From: JAKLKS01 sp964370855
Lineage (GTDB): Bacteria > Planctomycetota > JAJSAM01 > JAKLKS01
Direction: 5' to 3'
Length of the DNA stretch: 37,140 bases
NCBI GenBank assembly: GCA_964370855.1
Contig: CAYJMF010000041.1
Span: forward strand, 1 to 37,140
This document shows, in pieces, positions 23,230 to 31,533 of the stretch (position 1 is its first letter; each line of letters begins with the position of its first letter). The notes under the pieces are model-generated. The model made no database searches and was not told where the DNA came from. It was given only the letters and a program-made list of their open reading frames with translations. A program made the position numbers and the translations under genes.

Positions 23230-24692
23230 GGGCGGTGGAGACCCACAACGGCGGCGCCATCGAACCTCCCGGGGAACTCCCCGTCGGGGAGTTCCAGGGG
23301 TGGCTCGCGGAGGCCGTCGCGGCCGGAGGGCGGGTGGTCGCGCTCCTCGGCACGGGGACCGTCCCCGACGTGGGGCTCCTGGCCGTGGTGGCCGACGACG
23401 GGGCGGGATCCCTCGGGATCGCGCGCTCCCGCGCCGACGGGCCGGAGATCCCCTCCCTCACGCCCGCCGTCACGCAGGTGCACCTCTTCGAGCGGGAGAT
23501 CCGCGAGCAGACGGGGCTCGTGCCCGCCGGGCATCCCTGGCTCAAGCCGCTCCGCTACACGCGGGCCGGGGACGCGGCCGGCGTGACGGAGTTCTACAGG
23601 GTGGAGGGGGAGTCGGTCCACGAGGTCGGGGTCGGGCCGGTCCACGCGGGCGTCATCGAGCCCGGCCACTTCCGCTTCCAGTGCCACGGGGAGAGGGTGT
23701 TCCACCTCGAGATCTCGCTCGGGTACCAGCACCGGGGCGTCGAGCGGGCCCTCGCGGCCGGGCCGGCGAAGAGGGCGCTCCACTACGCCGAGACCCTGGC
23801 GGGGGACACCACCGTCGGGCACGCCACGGCCCACTGCGAGGTCCTCGAGTCCCTGGCCGGGGTCCGGGTGCCGCCCCGCGCCCAGGCGATCCGGGCCGTG
23901 GCGCTGGAGCTGGAGCGGCTGGCGAACCACGTCGGCGACCTCGGCGCGCTGGCAGGCGACGTCGCCTTCCTGCCGACGGCCTCCTTCTGCGGCCGGATCC
24001 GGGGGGAGTTCCTCAACATGACCGCCGCCCTCTGCGGCAGCCGCTTCGGGCGGGGCCTCGTGGTGCCCGGGGGCACGGGCTTCGACGTGGACGCGGGCAC
24101 GGCCGCCGGCCTCGCCGCGGCGCTCGCCGCCGCCGAGGACGACACCGCGGGGGCCGTGGAGCTCCTCTGGGGCGCGCCCTCGGCGACGGGCCGCTTCGAG
24201 GGCACGGGCGCCGTGCCGACGGCCCTGGCCCGGGAGCTGGGGCTCGTGGGGCCGGCGGCCCGGGCCTCGGGACTCCACCTCGACGCGAGGCACGACCATC
24301 CCTCCGGGCTCTTCCGGATGGTCCAGGTGCCCGTCTCCGTCGCCGGCTTCGGGGACGTCCATGCGCGGGCCTGGATCCGCTGGCTCGAGTGCCGGCGCTC
24401 CGCCGCCTTCGTCCGGGAGCAGCTCGCCTGCCTCCCGGGAGGACCGGTCCGCGTGCCGATGGGCCCCCTCGCCCCGGGCCGGCTCGCGGTCTCCCTCGTC
24501 GAGGGCTGGCGCGGGGAGATCGCCCACGTGGCCGGCACCGACGGGGAGGGCCGCATCGCCCTCCGCAAGGTGGTGGACCCCTCCTTCCACAACTGGCCCG
24601 CCCTCGCCATGGCGATGCGCGGGCAGGCGATCTCCGACTTCCCGATCTGCAACAAGAGCTTCAACCTGTCCTACTGCGGATTCGACCTGTGA
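23226..24692 (+). CDS. hyfG: HyfG-like large subunit without NiFe ligands (Ehr complex)
   Basis: The 488-residue protein fuses a NuoC-like N-terminal domain (about 1-125) to a NuoD/hydrogenase-large-subunit domain (EISLGYQHRGVERAL and following). In real group 4 hydrogenases two CxxC motifs bind the NiFe centre. Here the N-terminal one is replaced by AGDTTVGHA (Ala192 and Thr195 at the Cys positions), and the C-terminal one reads DFPICNKSFNLSYCGFDL (Cys475 and Cys484), not DPCxxC. The NKSFNLSY ending is typical of energy-converting hydrogenase-related (Ehr) complexes. It should therefore couple some other redox reaction, or none, to the membrane arm. The electron acceptor is unknown. Confidence 0.9.
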   Translation: MRAVETHNGGAIEPPGELPVGEFQGWLAEAVAAGGRVVALLGTGTVPDVGLLAVVADDGAGSLGIARSRADGPEIPSLTPAVTQVHLFEREIREQTGLVPAGHPWLKPLRYTRAGDAAGVTEFYRVEGESVHEVGVGPVHAGVIEPGHFRFQCHGERVFHLEISLGYQHRGVERALAAGPAKRALHYAETLAGDTTVGHATAHCEVLESLAGVRVPPRAQAIRAVALELERLANHVGDLGALAGDVAFLPTASFCGRIRGEFLNMTAALCGSRFGRGLVVPGGTGFDVDAGTAAGLAAALAAAEDDTAGAVELLWGAPSATGRFEGTGAVPTALARELGLVGPAARASGLHLDARHDHPSGLFRMVQVPVSVAGFGDVHARAWIRWLECRRSAAFVREQLACLPGGPVRVPMGPLAPGRLAVSLVEGWRGEIAHVAGTDGEGRIALRKVVDPSFHNWPALAMAMRGQAISDFPICNKSFNLSYCGFDL

Positions 24693-24699
24693 GGGGACC

Positions 24700-25461
24700 A
24701 TGCTGAGGATCCTCCTGGAGCGCCTGCGGCAGGGGCACCGGACGACGAAGTGGCCCGACGGCCCCCCGCCGCCGCTGCCCGACCTCTTCCGGGGCGCGCC
24801 CGCCATCGACCCGTCGCTCTGCCCGCCGGGCTGCGGCGCCTGCGCGGAGGCCTGCCCGACGGACTGCATCTCCCTCGAGCCGGCGCCGCGGGTGGATCTC
24901 GGCCGCTGCCTGTCCTGCACGGACTGCGTGCAGGCCTGCCCCGCGGGTGCGATCTCCCACGGGAGGGAGTTCTCCCTGGCGACGCGGACGCGGGAGGAGC
25001 TCGTCACCGACGGCCGCGTCCTCGCGAAGGCCCGGGCGCTGGACGCATCGGCGCGACGGCTGTTCGGCCGCTCCCTCAGGCTCCGGCAGGTGAGCGCGGG
25101 GGGGTGCAACGCCTGCGAGTCCGACGTCAACGTCCTCGGCACCGTCGGCTGGGACCTCGGGCGGTTCGGGGTGCAGTTCGTCGCCTCCCCCCGCCACGCC
25201 GACGGGCTCCTCGTCACGGGGGCGGTCTCGCGGAACATGGAGCTCGCGCTGCGGAAGACGTGGGAGGCCGTCCCGGCCCCGAAGATCGTCATCGCCGTCG
25301 GCGCCTGCGCGATCTCCGGCGGACCGTTCCTGGATCATCCCGAGGTCCTGAACGGGGCCGGCTCCCTCCTGCCCGTGGACCTCTACGTCCCGGGCTGCCC
25401 GCCCCATCCGCTGACCATCCTCGACGGCATCCTCCGCCTCCTCGGCCGCATCGGGGGGTGA
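24700..25461 (+). CDS. hyfI: Fused HyfH-HyfI: ferredoxin plus NuoB-like small subunit
   Basis: The 253-residue protein starts with a two-cluster ferredoxin domain (about 30-90) and continues as a NuoB/hydrogenase small subunit. Cluster motifs are LCPPGCGACAEACP, with one extra residue in the first gap, and RCLSCTDCVQACP. The proximal 4Fe-4S ligands of the NuoB part are all present: GGCNACESD, AVGACAISGG and VPGCPPHP. Electron transfer is therefore intact even though the NiFe site in HyfG is lost. In E. coli HyfH and HyfI are separate proteins. GAGGGG lies before ATG 24700. This is the last gene of the operon. Confidence 0.88.
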   Translation: MLRILLERLRQGHRTTKWPDGPPPPLPDLFRGAPAIDPSLCPPGCGACAEACPTDCISLEPAPRVDLGRCLSCTDCVQACPAGAISHGREFSLATRTREELVTDGRVLAKARALDASARRLFGRSLRLRQVSAGGCNACESDVNVLGTVGWDLGRFGVQFVASPRHADGLLVTGAVSRNMELALRKTWEAVPAPKIVIAVGACAISGGPFLDHPEVLNGAGSLLPVDLYVPGCPPHPLTILDGILRLLGRIGG

Positions 25462-25565
25462 CGGCGCCGGGGGCGCGGCGGCGTGACGCCGGTCATGCCC
25501 CCGGCGGCGGAAACCCGGACCGGCCCTTGATCTTCGTCAGGCGGACCCTCCAGAATGTCCCCGGG

Positions 25566-25587
25566 CGTGCCCGCGGGCGCGGGCACG
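25566..25587 (+). terminator. Perfect hairpin after the Ehr-type operon
   Basis: CGTGCCCG pairs with CGGGCACG (8 bp) around a 6-nt loop, about 105 nt after the hyfI stop. No T-run follows, so it is at best a Rho-independent terminator of the poor kind seen in very GC-rich genomes. The rest of the 195-nt gap (25462-25656) shows no gene. Confidence 0.35.
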
Positions 25588-25656
25588 AAGGGCGCCGGCG
25601 GGAACCGGCGATGGGCAGGCAATCGGGGGCGGGCAGCCCCCGGGGGAGGACACCGC

Positions 25657-26268
25657 ATGCCGCACAAGTGCAGCACCTTCTGGGGACTCGTCGCCGACGA
25701 GCTCTCCTTTGTGATCTGGGAGCAGTCCGTTGCCGCGGGGTACGTCTCCGGATGGGGAGCGCACTACGAGGACGACACCGCGTACTCCGCCTGCATCAAC
25801 CTCTACGACCAGCTGAACGCGGCCCTCGGCACCGATCCCGAAGGCCCCCTCTCGGTCCTCGGCTACCAGCCCGGCCAGTTCCCCGCGGGAAACATCGCCA
25901 GCCTCGCCATGTCCATGGGGGAGGGGCTCCACTTCGACAAGCACGACACCACCCCGGGCCAGATGGACCGGCACAACCTCATGGGCTTCCCCTGGCTCGA
26001 GACCAACGCCGGGAACGTCCCCAACAGGTTCAAGCCGGACCTCGATGATCTCCGCCGCCGCATCCGGGACGTCCTCGAGGCGGGGAGGGAGACGCAGCCG
26101 ATGCCGGAGATGCCCGTATCCATGGTCCAGCAAGTCCCCATGGGGATGCCCCACAATCCCGCGGATCCCGACGCCGAACCCTCCAAGGACAGGAGGGCGC
26201 GGCGGGCGAAGCACCCCCTCGTCCTGCCGTGGCGTCCCCCCTTCGACGGAAAGGGAGGATCTCGCTAG
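25657..26268 (+). CDS. Hypothetical soluble protein
   Basis: The 203-residue protein begins MPHKCSTFWGLVADELSFVI and shows no signal peptide or membrane span. Its middle has a mixed pattern (WGAHYEDDTAYSACINLYDQ), and the C-terminal 50 residues are Pro/Arg-rich and probably disordered. GGGGGAGGA 6-7 nt before ATG supports the start. I do not recognise the family. Its stop codon shares the bases CTAG with the stop of the kinase gene on the other strand. It lies 195 nt after the Ehr-type operon and may be transcribed apart from it. Confidence 0.6.
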   Translation: MPHKCSTFWGLVADELSFVIWEQSVAAGYVSGWGAHYEDDTAYSACINLYDQLNAALGTDPEGPLSVLGYQPGQFPAGNIASLAMSMGEGLHFDKHDTTPGQMDRHNLMGFPWLETNAGNVPNRFKPDLDDLRRRIRDVLEAGRETQPMPEMPVSMVQQVPMGMPHNPADPDAEPSKDRRARRAKHPLVLPWRPPFDGKGGSR

Positions 26269-29200
26269 CCGCCCCCCCCGAGGACCACGCGCCGCTCCCA
26301 GGGTGACCGGGCGAGGCGCTCCGCCGCCGCGCGGAGCGCCTCGCGCCGCACCGGGTCCGAGGCCTCCCGCGCCGCCTCGGCGGCCCCCGCCGCCGTCGCC
26401 GGGTCGAGGAGCCCGCGCACCCCTTCCCGCTCCGGACCCGCGAGGCCGAGTTCCCGGAGCATCCGGGAGGCCAGGGCCAGGGCCTCCTCGCCCCCGTCCC
26501 CGTCTCCCGACGCCGCGCTCGCCGCCGCCGCCCTGCGGGCCGCCGCCAGCGCCTCCTCCCGGCGGCCGGCGAGGGCCAGCGCCTGTCCCCGGTAGAGGTC
26601 CGCCGCCGCCGCCATCCCCCCCCAGGCCGGCGCGCAGGATCCCAGCGCCTCCGCCCGCCGGAGCGCCTCGTCCCCGTCCCCACGGGCCAGCGCGATCTCG
26701 CAGTGGCGGGAGAGGAAGAGCACCCGCGCCATGGCGCTCTCGAGCCGGTCGAGGTGGGGCTCCACCGCGGAAAGGAGCGGGAGCGCCTCGTCGAGCCGGA
26801 GGGACTGCACCATCCGGTCCGCGAGCTGGAGCCTCGCGTGCACCTCCGCCCGTTCGGAGCCGAAGACCGCGGCCTTCTCCACCGCCTTCTCCGCCCAGGC
26901 GAGGGCCGCGACTGGATCTCCCAGGTCCTCGCTCACCATGGCGAGATCGTGGAGCAGGACCGCCGCCGTGTCCTGGTCCCCGTTGGCTTCCGCCTCCTCG
27001 AGGGCCGCGGTCCATGCGTCCCGAGCATCGGCGAACTTCCGACAACGCCACAGCATGCTCCCCAGGGTGAGGCGCCACCGCAGGCGCTGGCGGGGGGGGC
27101 ACCGGCCGGCGAGGGCGGCCACCTCCTCCACCAGGGCCAGGGCCTCCGCCGCCCGGCCCGTCCGGGAGAGCACCTTGGACCGCTCCACGGCCCGCCGCAC
27201 CGCCTGCTCGTCGGTGAGGGCCATCCCCTCCAGCCGCGCAACGACGCCCATCACGCCGTCGGGGTCCTCACGGTTCCAGAGGAAGGTCGCGTACTCCAGC
27301 AGCGCCTCGGCGTCGCAGTCCGGGTCCGCCGCCAGGGACTCGTACTCCCGCCGCGCCTCCGCCACCTCGCCCACCCGGTCGAGCACGTCGGCCCGCAGGA
27401 GGCGCGCGGCCCGCGGCGCCGGAGCCGCCCCGTCCTTCGCCAGCCGGTCGAGGAGCTCCAGCGCGTCCCCGTCGGAGCCGCCGTCGGCCAGCCGCTGCGC
27501 CGTCTCGAGGAGGAGCGGCGCCGCCTCCCCCGCCCGCCCCGCGTGCAGGAGGTGCATGCCCAGCCTCTCCGGGTCCGCCGCGGCGCCGCCCTCCGCGAGC
27601 AGCTCCTCCGCCGCGGCCCCGTGGAACCGCGCGCGGCTCTCCCGGAGGAGCCCGTCGTACACCGCCTGCCGGATCCCCCCGTGGGCGATCCGGTACCCGG
27701 AGCCGGCCTCCACGAGGAGCCCCCGGTCCCGGGCCAGGTGCTGGAGGAGGACCAGCGCCCCCATCCTGTCCGTCCCCAGGCAGCGGGCCACGAGGGAGGA
27801 GGACACCCCGCGCCCGTCGATGCTCGCCACCCCGAGGGCGTCCCGCTCCCCGGGGTCGAGTTCCGACAGCCGGCGCGCCGCCAGGTCGGCCATGGTGGGA
27901 GGCAGCACCGCGGAGGTGGCCCTCCCGCGGGTCCTCCTCCCTTCGGCGGCGGCGGGGGGGGCCCCCTCGTGGCGCATCGCGCGCAGGCTCTCCACCGCGT
28001 ACAGCGGATTGCCCGCGGACCTTCGGAGCAGGCTCGGGGCGAGGCGGAGCGCCTCCTCCGCGGGGATCTCCAGGATCCTCCGCGCCAGTTCCGCGACGCT
28101 CCCCTCGTCGAGGGGGGGGAGGTCCACGGTGCGCGCGTGGGGAAGGGCGCGGAGGCGGGCGACCCGGGCGTCCAGCGCCCTCCGGGGGGTCTCCTCCCTG
28201 GGGAGGAAGGAGGCCGCCAGCACCATGGGCCAGGAGCCGCACTCCTCCGCCGCGGCGGAGAGAAGTTCCAGGGAGCCCTCGTCGAGGTGGTGGAGGTCGT
28301 CGGCCGCGAGCAGGAGGGGGCGGCGGGAGGCCGCCGCCCGCAGCAGGGCGAGGACCGCACGGCGGAGGGTCGTGCGCCCCGGGGGTGAGGGGTGGCCCGC
28401 GGGCTCCCCCTCGAGGAACCAGCGGAGGGCGGGGAGGAGGGGAGCGTCGGCCGGGGAGGCCTCCGCGGCCAGGGCCGCCAGGGAGCCCGCGTCCCCGGCC
28501 CCCGCGGAGGCTCCCCACCCGCGGAGCATGGCGCGGAGGGCCACCCGGGGCGCCGCCGGGAACTCACCGCCGGGGCAGGCGAGCACCTCCATCCCCCGTG
28601 CCCGCGCGGCGCGCGCGATCTCCCGGAGGATGCGGGACTTCCCGCTCCCCGTGGTCCCCTCGACGAGGAGCACGGCGCCCCGGCACGAAAGGGCCCCCTC
28701 CAGGGCCTCCCGCCCGGCGGCGAAGGCGCCGTCCCGGCCGAGGAGCGGCGGCTCCCCGGGCTCCGCGGGGGGGACGGGGTCCGGGCGGGGCGGCCCCGAA
28801 GCCCCGCCGGCGGGCCGCGCCCTGCCGGCCCGGAGATCCCGGAGGCGCTCCAGCAGTTCCTCTCCGCCGGAGGGGCGGAACTCCCGGTCCCGGGCGAGGC
28901 AGCGGGCGAGGAAGGACTCCAGCTCCCGGGGCGAGCCGGGGCGCACGGCGCACAGGAGGGGAGGGGTCCGGGACCGCACGGCCTGGAGGTAGGCGAAGCC
29001 GTCGAGGTCGCCGAAGGGGAGGCTCCCGGTGAGGAGTTCGAAGAGCGTGACCCCGAAGGCGAAGACGTCGGCCCGGCCGTCGACCTCCTCCCCCGCGACC
29101 TGCTCGGGGGCCATGTACCAGGGGGTCCCCGCGATGTGGCCCGTGGAGCCCGTGGTCCGGTCGAGGCGCCGGGCGATGCCGAAGTCGATGAGGCAGAGGG

Positions 29201-29804
29201 AGCGGTCGGAATCCCTGAGGACGCAGTTGGATGGGTTCACGTCCCTGTGGACGAGGTCCCTGGCGTGGACGGCGGACAGCGCGTCGGCGAGCTGCACGGC
29301 GATCCGCAGCGCCTCCGCCGGGGCCATGCCGCCGGGGGGGATGCAGAGGTTCAGCGGCTTCCCCTCCACGAACTCCATGACGAGGAAGGGGCGCCCCTCC
29401 CACTCCCCGATGCGGAAGACCCGCACCACGTGGGGGTGGGTGATGCGGGCGAGGGACTGCCCCTCCCGGAGGAAGCGGCGGGCGTGGCCGGAGTCCGAGG
29501 CGAGGTCCTCGCGGAGGAACTTCACGGCCACGCGGCGGTCGAGGGCGGCCTCGCGGCAGACGAGAAGGGTCCCCATGCCGCCGCGCCCGAGGTGCCCCTC
29601 GACGACGATCCCTCCGAGGTCGGTCCCGGGAGGGGGGGTGCGGAAGGGATCGGCCCCCGGCCCGCCGGGGGCGGCGGGGGAGGGCCGGGTCTCCGGGGCG
29701 CCGGGGAGGGTGCGGGCGCACTCGCGGCAGATCCTCCGCGCCGCCGCATGGTGGTCGCCCACCACCGGCCCCCCGCAACGCAGGCAACCGGCGCGCGCGG
29801 CCAT
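26265..29804 (-). CDS. Ser/Thr kinase-AAA ATPase-TPR regulator (PknK-like architecture)
   Basis: The 1179-residue protein has four parts. (a) A zinc ribbon with Cys7, 10, 26 and 29. (b) A protein kinase (about 64-330) with GRGGMG, Lys95 in VAVKFL, HRDVNPSN (Asp188, Asn193), DFGIAR and MAPEQ. (c) An ATPase of the STAND/AAA type with Walker A GTTGSGKS near 381-388 and Walker B LLLAADDLHHLD. (d) Long C-terminal TPR-like helical repeats. The usual Lys of HRDxKxxN is Asn190; similar changes occur in other bacterial kinases. This is the layout of large signalling kinases such as PknK, but there is no LuxR-type HTH. No target is visible nearby. There is no Shine-Dalgarno; the start is read as leaderless. 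Confidence 0.88.
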   Translation of the reverse strand: MAARAGCLRCGGPVVGDHHAAARRICRECARTLPGAPETRPSPAAPGGPGADPFRTPPPGTDLGGIVVEGHLGRGGMGTLLVCREAALDRRVAVKFLREDLASDSGHARRFLREGQSLARITHPHVVRVFRIGEWEGRPFLVMEFVEGKPLNLCIPPGGMAPAEALRIAVQLADALSAVHARDLVHRDVNPSNCVLRDSDRSLCLIDFGIARRLDRTTGSTGHIAGTPWYMAPEQVAGEEVDGRADVFAFGVTLFELLTGSLPFGDLDGFAYLQAVRSRTPPLLCAVRPGSPRELESFLARCLARDREFRPSGGEELLERLRDLRAGRARPAGGASGPPRPDPVPPAEPGEPPLLGRDGAFAAGREALEGALSCRGAVLLVEGTTGSGKSRILREIARAARARGMEVLACPGGEFPAAPRVALRAMLRGWGASAGAGDAGSLAALAAEASPADAPLLPALRWFLEGEPAGHPSPPGRTTLRRAVLALLRAAASRRPLLLAADDLHHLDEGSLELLSAAAEECGSWPMVLAASFLPREETPRRALDARVARLRALPHARTVDLPPLDEGSVAELARRILEIPAEEALRLAPSLLRRSAGNPLYAVESLRAMRHEGAPPAAAEGRRTRGRATSAVLPPTMADLAARRLSELDPGERDALGVASIDGRGVSSSLVARCLGTDRMGALVLLQHLARDRGLLVEAGSGYRIAHGGIRQAVYDGLLRESRARFHGAAAEELLAEGGAAADPERLGMHLLHAGRAGEAAPLLLETAQRLADGGSDGDALELLDRLAKDGAAPAPRAARLLRADVLDRVGEVAEARREYESLAADPDCDAEALLEYATFLWNREDPDGVMGVVARLEGMALTDEQAVRRAVERSKVLSRTGRAAEALALVEEVAALAGRCPPRQRLRWRLTLGSMLWRCRKFADARDAWTAALEEAEANGDQDTAAVLLHDLAMVSEDLGDPVAALAWAEKAVEKAAVFGSERAEVHARLQLADRMVQSLRLDEALPLLSAVEPHLDRLESAMARVLFLSRHCEIALARGDGDEALRRAEALGSCAPAWGGMAAAADLYRGQALALAGRREEALAAARRAAAASAASGDGDGGEEALALASRMLRELGLAGPEREGVRGLLDPATAAGAAEAAREASDPVRREALRAAAERLARSPWERRVVLGGGG

Positions 29805-29811
29805 GGGGGAG

Positions 29812-29817
29812 AGTCTA
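29812..29817 (-). promoter_or_regulatory. Probable -10 element of the kinase gene
   Basis: On the minus strand TAGACT ends 7 nt before the ATG at 29804. It is the same hexamer used at 29900-29905 for the divergent gene. No Shine-Dalgarno intervenes, so the mRNA is probably leaderless. Confidence 0.4.
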
Positions 29818-29899
29818 GGGGAACCGGGGGTGGGGGCGCCAGCGCCCCGGGGGATTCCCGCCGAAGAGGTAAGGATTGTCCCCCCCGATCCCCCCGGAG

Positions 29900-29905
29900 T
29901 AGACT
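29900..29905 (+). promoter_or_regulatory. Probable -10 element of ilvA
   Basis: TAGACT ends 8 nt before ATG 29914; TTGTCC at 29876-29881 could be its -35 with an 18-nt spacer. No Shine-Dalgarno is present. Together with the kinase promoter it forms a divergent promoter pair in 109 nt. Confidence 0.45.
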
Positions 29906-29913
29906 CGGCGCCC

Positions 29914-31203
29914 ATGATCACCCTCAAGGACGTCGAGCGGGCCGAGAAGGCGCTGGAGGGCGTGGTGCGGCCGACGCCGCTCCTCATCTCCTACACCCTC
30001 AGCGACTTCATGGGGAGGGAGGTCTACCTCAAGCCCGAGAGCCTTCAGCGCACGGGCTCCTTCAAGATCCGCGGCGCCTACAACCGCATGCTCATGATCC
30101 CGGAGAAGGAGCGCGCCCGCGGCGTGCTGGCGGCCTCCGCCGGCAACCACGCCCAGGGGGTCGCCCTCGCCGCGAAGCTCCTCGGCATCCACGCCGTCGT
30201 CGTCATGCCCGAGGACACCGCCATCGTCAAGGTGGACCGGGCCCGGGGGTACGGAGCCGAGGTCGTCCTCGTGAAGGGGGACTTCGAGGCCGCCCGCGCG
30301 CGGACCGAGGAGCTGCGCGCCGAGCGCGGCGCCACCATCATCCCCACCTACGACGACCCCGACGTCATCGCGGGGCAGGGCACCGTCGGCCTCGAGATCA
30401 TCCGCGACGGCGGCACCGACATCGACGAGGTGCTGGTCTCCACCGGCGGCGGGGGGCTGCTCGCCGGCGTGGCCGTCGCCGTCAAGGGGCTGAGCCCCAG
30501 GACGCGCGTCGTCGGCGTCCAGGCCGAGGGCTGCGCCTCCGTGGTCGAGTCCCTGAAGAAGGGGGAGCGGGTCCGCATCGCCAAGGCCCGCACCTTCGCC
30601 GAGGGCATCGCCGTCCCCATGGTGGGGGAGCACCCCCTCGCCATCATCCGCGAGAAGGTGGACGAGGTCGTGGCCGTGTCCGACGAGGCCATCTCCCGGG
30701 CCATGGTCACCCTCATGGAGAAGTCGAAGCTCGTCGTCGAGGCCGCCGGCGCCGCCGGGGCCGCGGCCCTGCTCGAGGGCGAGAAGCCCCCCGGGAAGGG
30801 GAAGGTCGTCGTCATCCTCTCCGGCGGGAACGTGGACATCAACCTGCTGCAGCGGGTCATCGAGCGGGGCCTCGTCGCCGAGGGGCGCTACGTGCGCATC
30901 ACCGTGCGGATGCCCGACCGCCCCGGCAACCTCGCCCTCGTGCTGGCCGTCGTCGCCGCCCACGGCGGGAACGTCGTGGACGTGGAGCACGACCGCGGCG
31001 GGTGGCGCGTGTCGCTGGGCGAGGTGAAGGCCTCCCTCCTCGTGGAGCTCCGCGAATCCGGGGCCGGCCCCAACATCCTCGAGGCGGTCCGCGCCTCGGG
31101 CTTCGACGCCACCCTGCTCGGGGCGCCGGACTACGCCCGCGCCCGCGCCCGGGGCGTCGCCCCGGGCATGGCCGAGGAGGCCGACGCGGAGGGCGGGAGT
31201 TGA
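29914..31203 (+). CDS. ilvA: Threonine ammonia-lyase with ACT domain
   Basis: The 429-residue protein is a fold-type II PLP enzyme that deaminates threonine to 2-oxobutanoate, the first step to isoleucine, or degrades threonine. The PLP lysine is Lys51 in QRTGSFKIRGA. AASAGNHAQGVA and STGGGGLLAG are the phosphate-binding and substrate loops, and SGGNVD closes the PLP site. A single ACT domain (about 330-410: YVRITVRMPDRPGNLALVL) makes it the roughly 400-residue TdcB/IlvA form common outside enterobacteria; whether isoleucine inhibits it cannot be seen. TTGA couples its stop to the next gene. Confidence 0.93.
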   Translation: MITLKDVERAEKALEGVVRPTPLLISYTLSDFMGREVYLKPESLQRTGSFKIRGAYNRMLMIPEKERARGVLAASAGNHAQGVALAAKLLGIHAVVVMPEDTAIVKVDRARGYGAEVVLVKGDFEAARARTEELRAERGATIIPTYDDPDVIAGQGTVGLEIIRDGGTDIDEVLVSTGGGGLLAGVAVAVKGLSPRTRVVGVQAEGCASVVESLKKGERVRIAKARTFAEGIAVPMVGEHPLAIIREKVDEVVAVSDEAISRAMVTLMEKSKLVVEAAGAAGAAALLEGEKPPGKGKVVVILSGGNVDINLLQRVIERGLVAEGRYVRITVRMPDRPGNLALVLAVVAAHGGNVVDVEHDRGGWRVSLGEVKASLLVELRESGAGPNILEAVRASGFDATLLGAPDYARARARGVAPGMAEEADAEGGS

Positions 31204-31532
31204 CGTCGGGAGGGGCCCTCGCCGCGCGCCGCTGCACCGCCTGCCGCCGCGGGACCCCGCCCCTCTCCCCGGAGGCCGCCGCCGCCCTGCTCCCCGGGGT
31301 CCCGGGGTGGATCGTCGAGGAGGGGAGGCGCCTCCGCCGCGAGTTCCGCTTCCCCGACTTCCGGCGGGCCCTGGAGTTCGTGGACCGGGTGGGGGCCCTG
31401 GCCGAGGCCGAGGGCCATCACCCCGACCTGCACCTCTCCTTCGGCCGCGTCGGCGTGGTCCTGTGGACCCACGCCGCCGGCGGCCTCACGGAGAACGACT
31501 TCATCCTCGCGGCGAAGATCGACCGGGCGTGA
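31200..31532 (+). CDS. phhB: 4a-hydroxytetrahydrobiopterin dehydratase (PCD/DCoH)
   Basis: The 110-residue protein carries the PCD signature: FRFPDFRRALEFVDRVGALA, then AEGHHPDLHLSFGRVGVVLW, then THAAGGLTENDFILAAKID. The two adjacent His in EGHHPD and the following His are the active-site residues. It dehydrates the 4a-carbinolamine formed by aromatic amino-acid hydroxylases; in bacteria without these it may have other pterin roles. The N-terminus has RCTACRRG, seen in many family members. The start is taken as TTG 31200 overlapping the ilvA stop, behind a GGAGGGCGGGAG stretch. It converges on the selenoprotein gene with 1 nt between stops. Confidence 0.9.
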   Translation: MTSGGALAARRCTACRRGTPPLSPEAAAALLPGVPGWIVEEGRRLRREFRFPDFRRALEFVDRVGALAEAEGHHPDLHLSFGRVGVVLWTHAAGGLTENDFILAAKIDRA

Positions 31533-31533
31533 T

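Noticed and set aside
18264..25461. Calling the cluster hydrogenase 4 or formate hydrogenlyase
   Set aside because: The large subunit lacks both NiFe-binding CxxC motifs and no maturation or formate dehydrogenase genes are present.
28392..31199. Long plus-strand frame in front of the pterin dehydratase
   Set aside because: It is a shadow of the kinase and ilvA genes; only the last 110 codons match a family.
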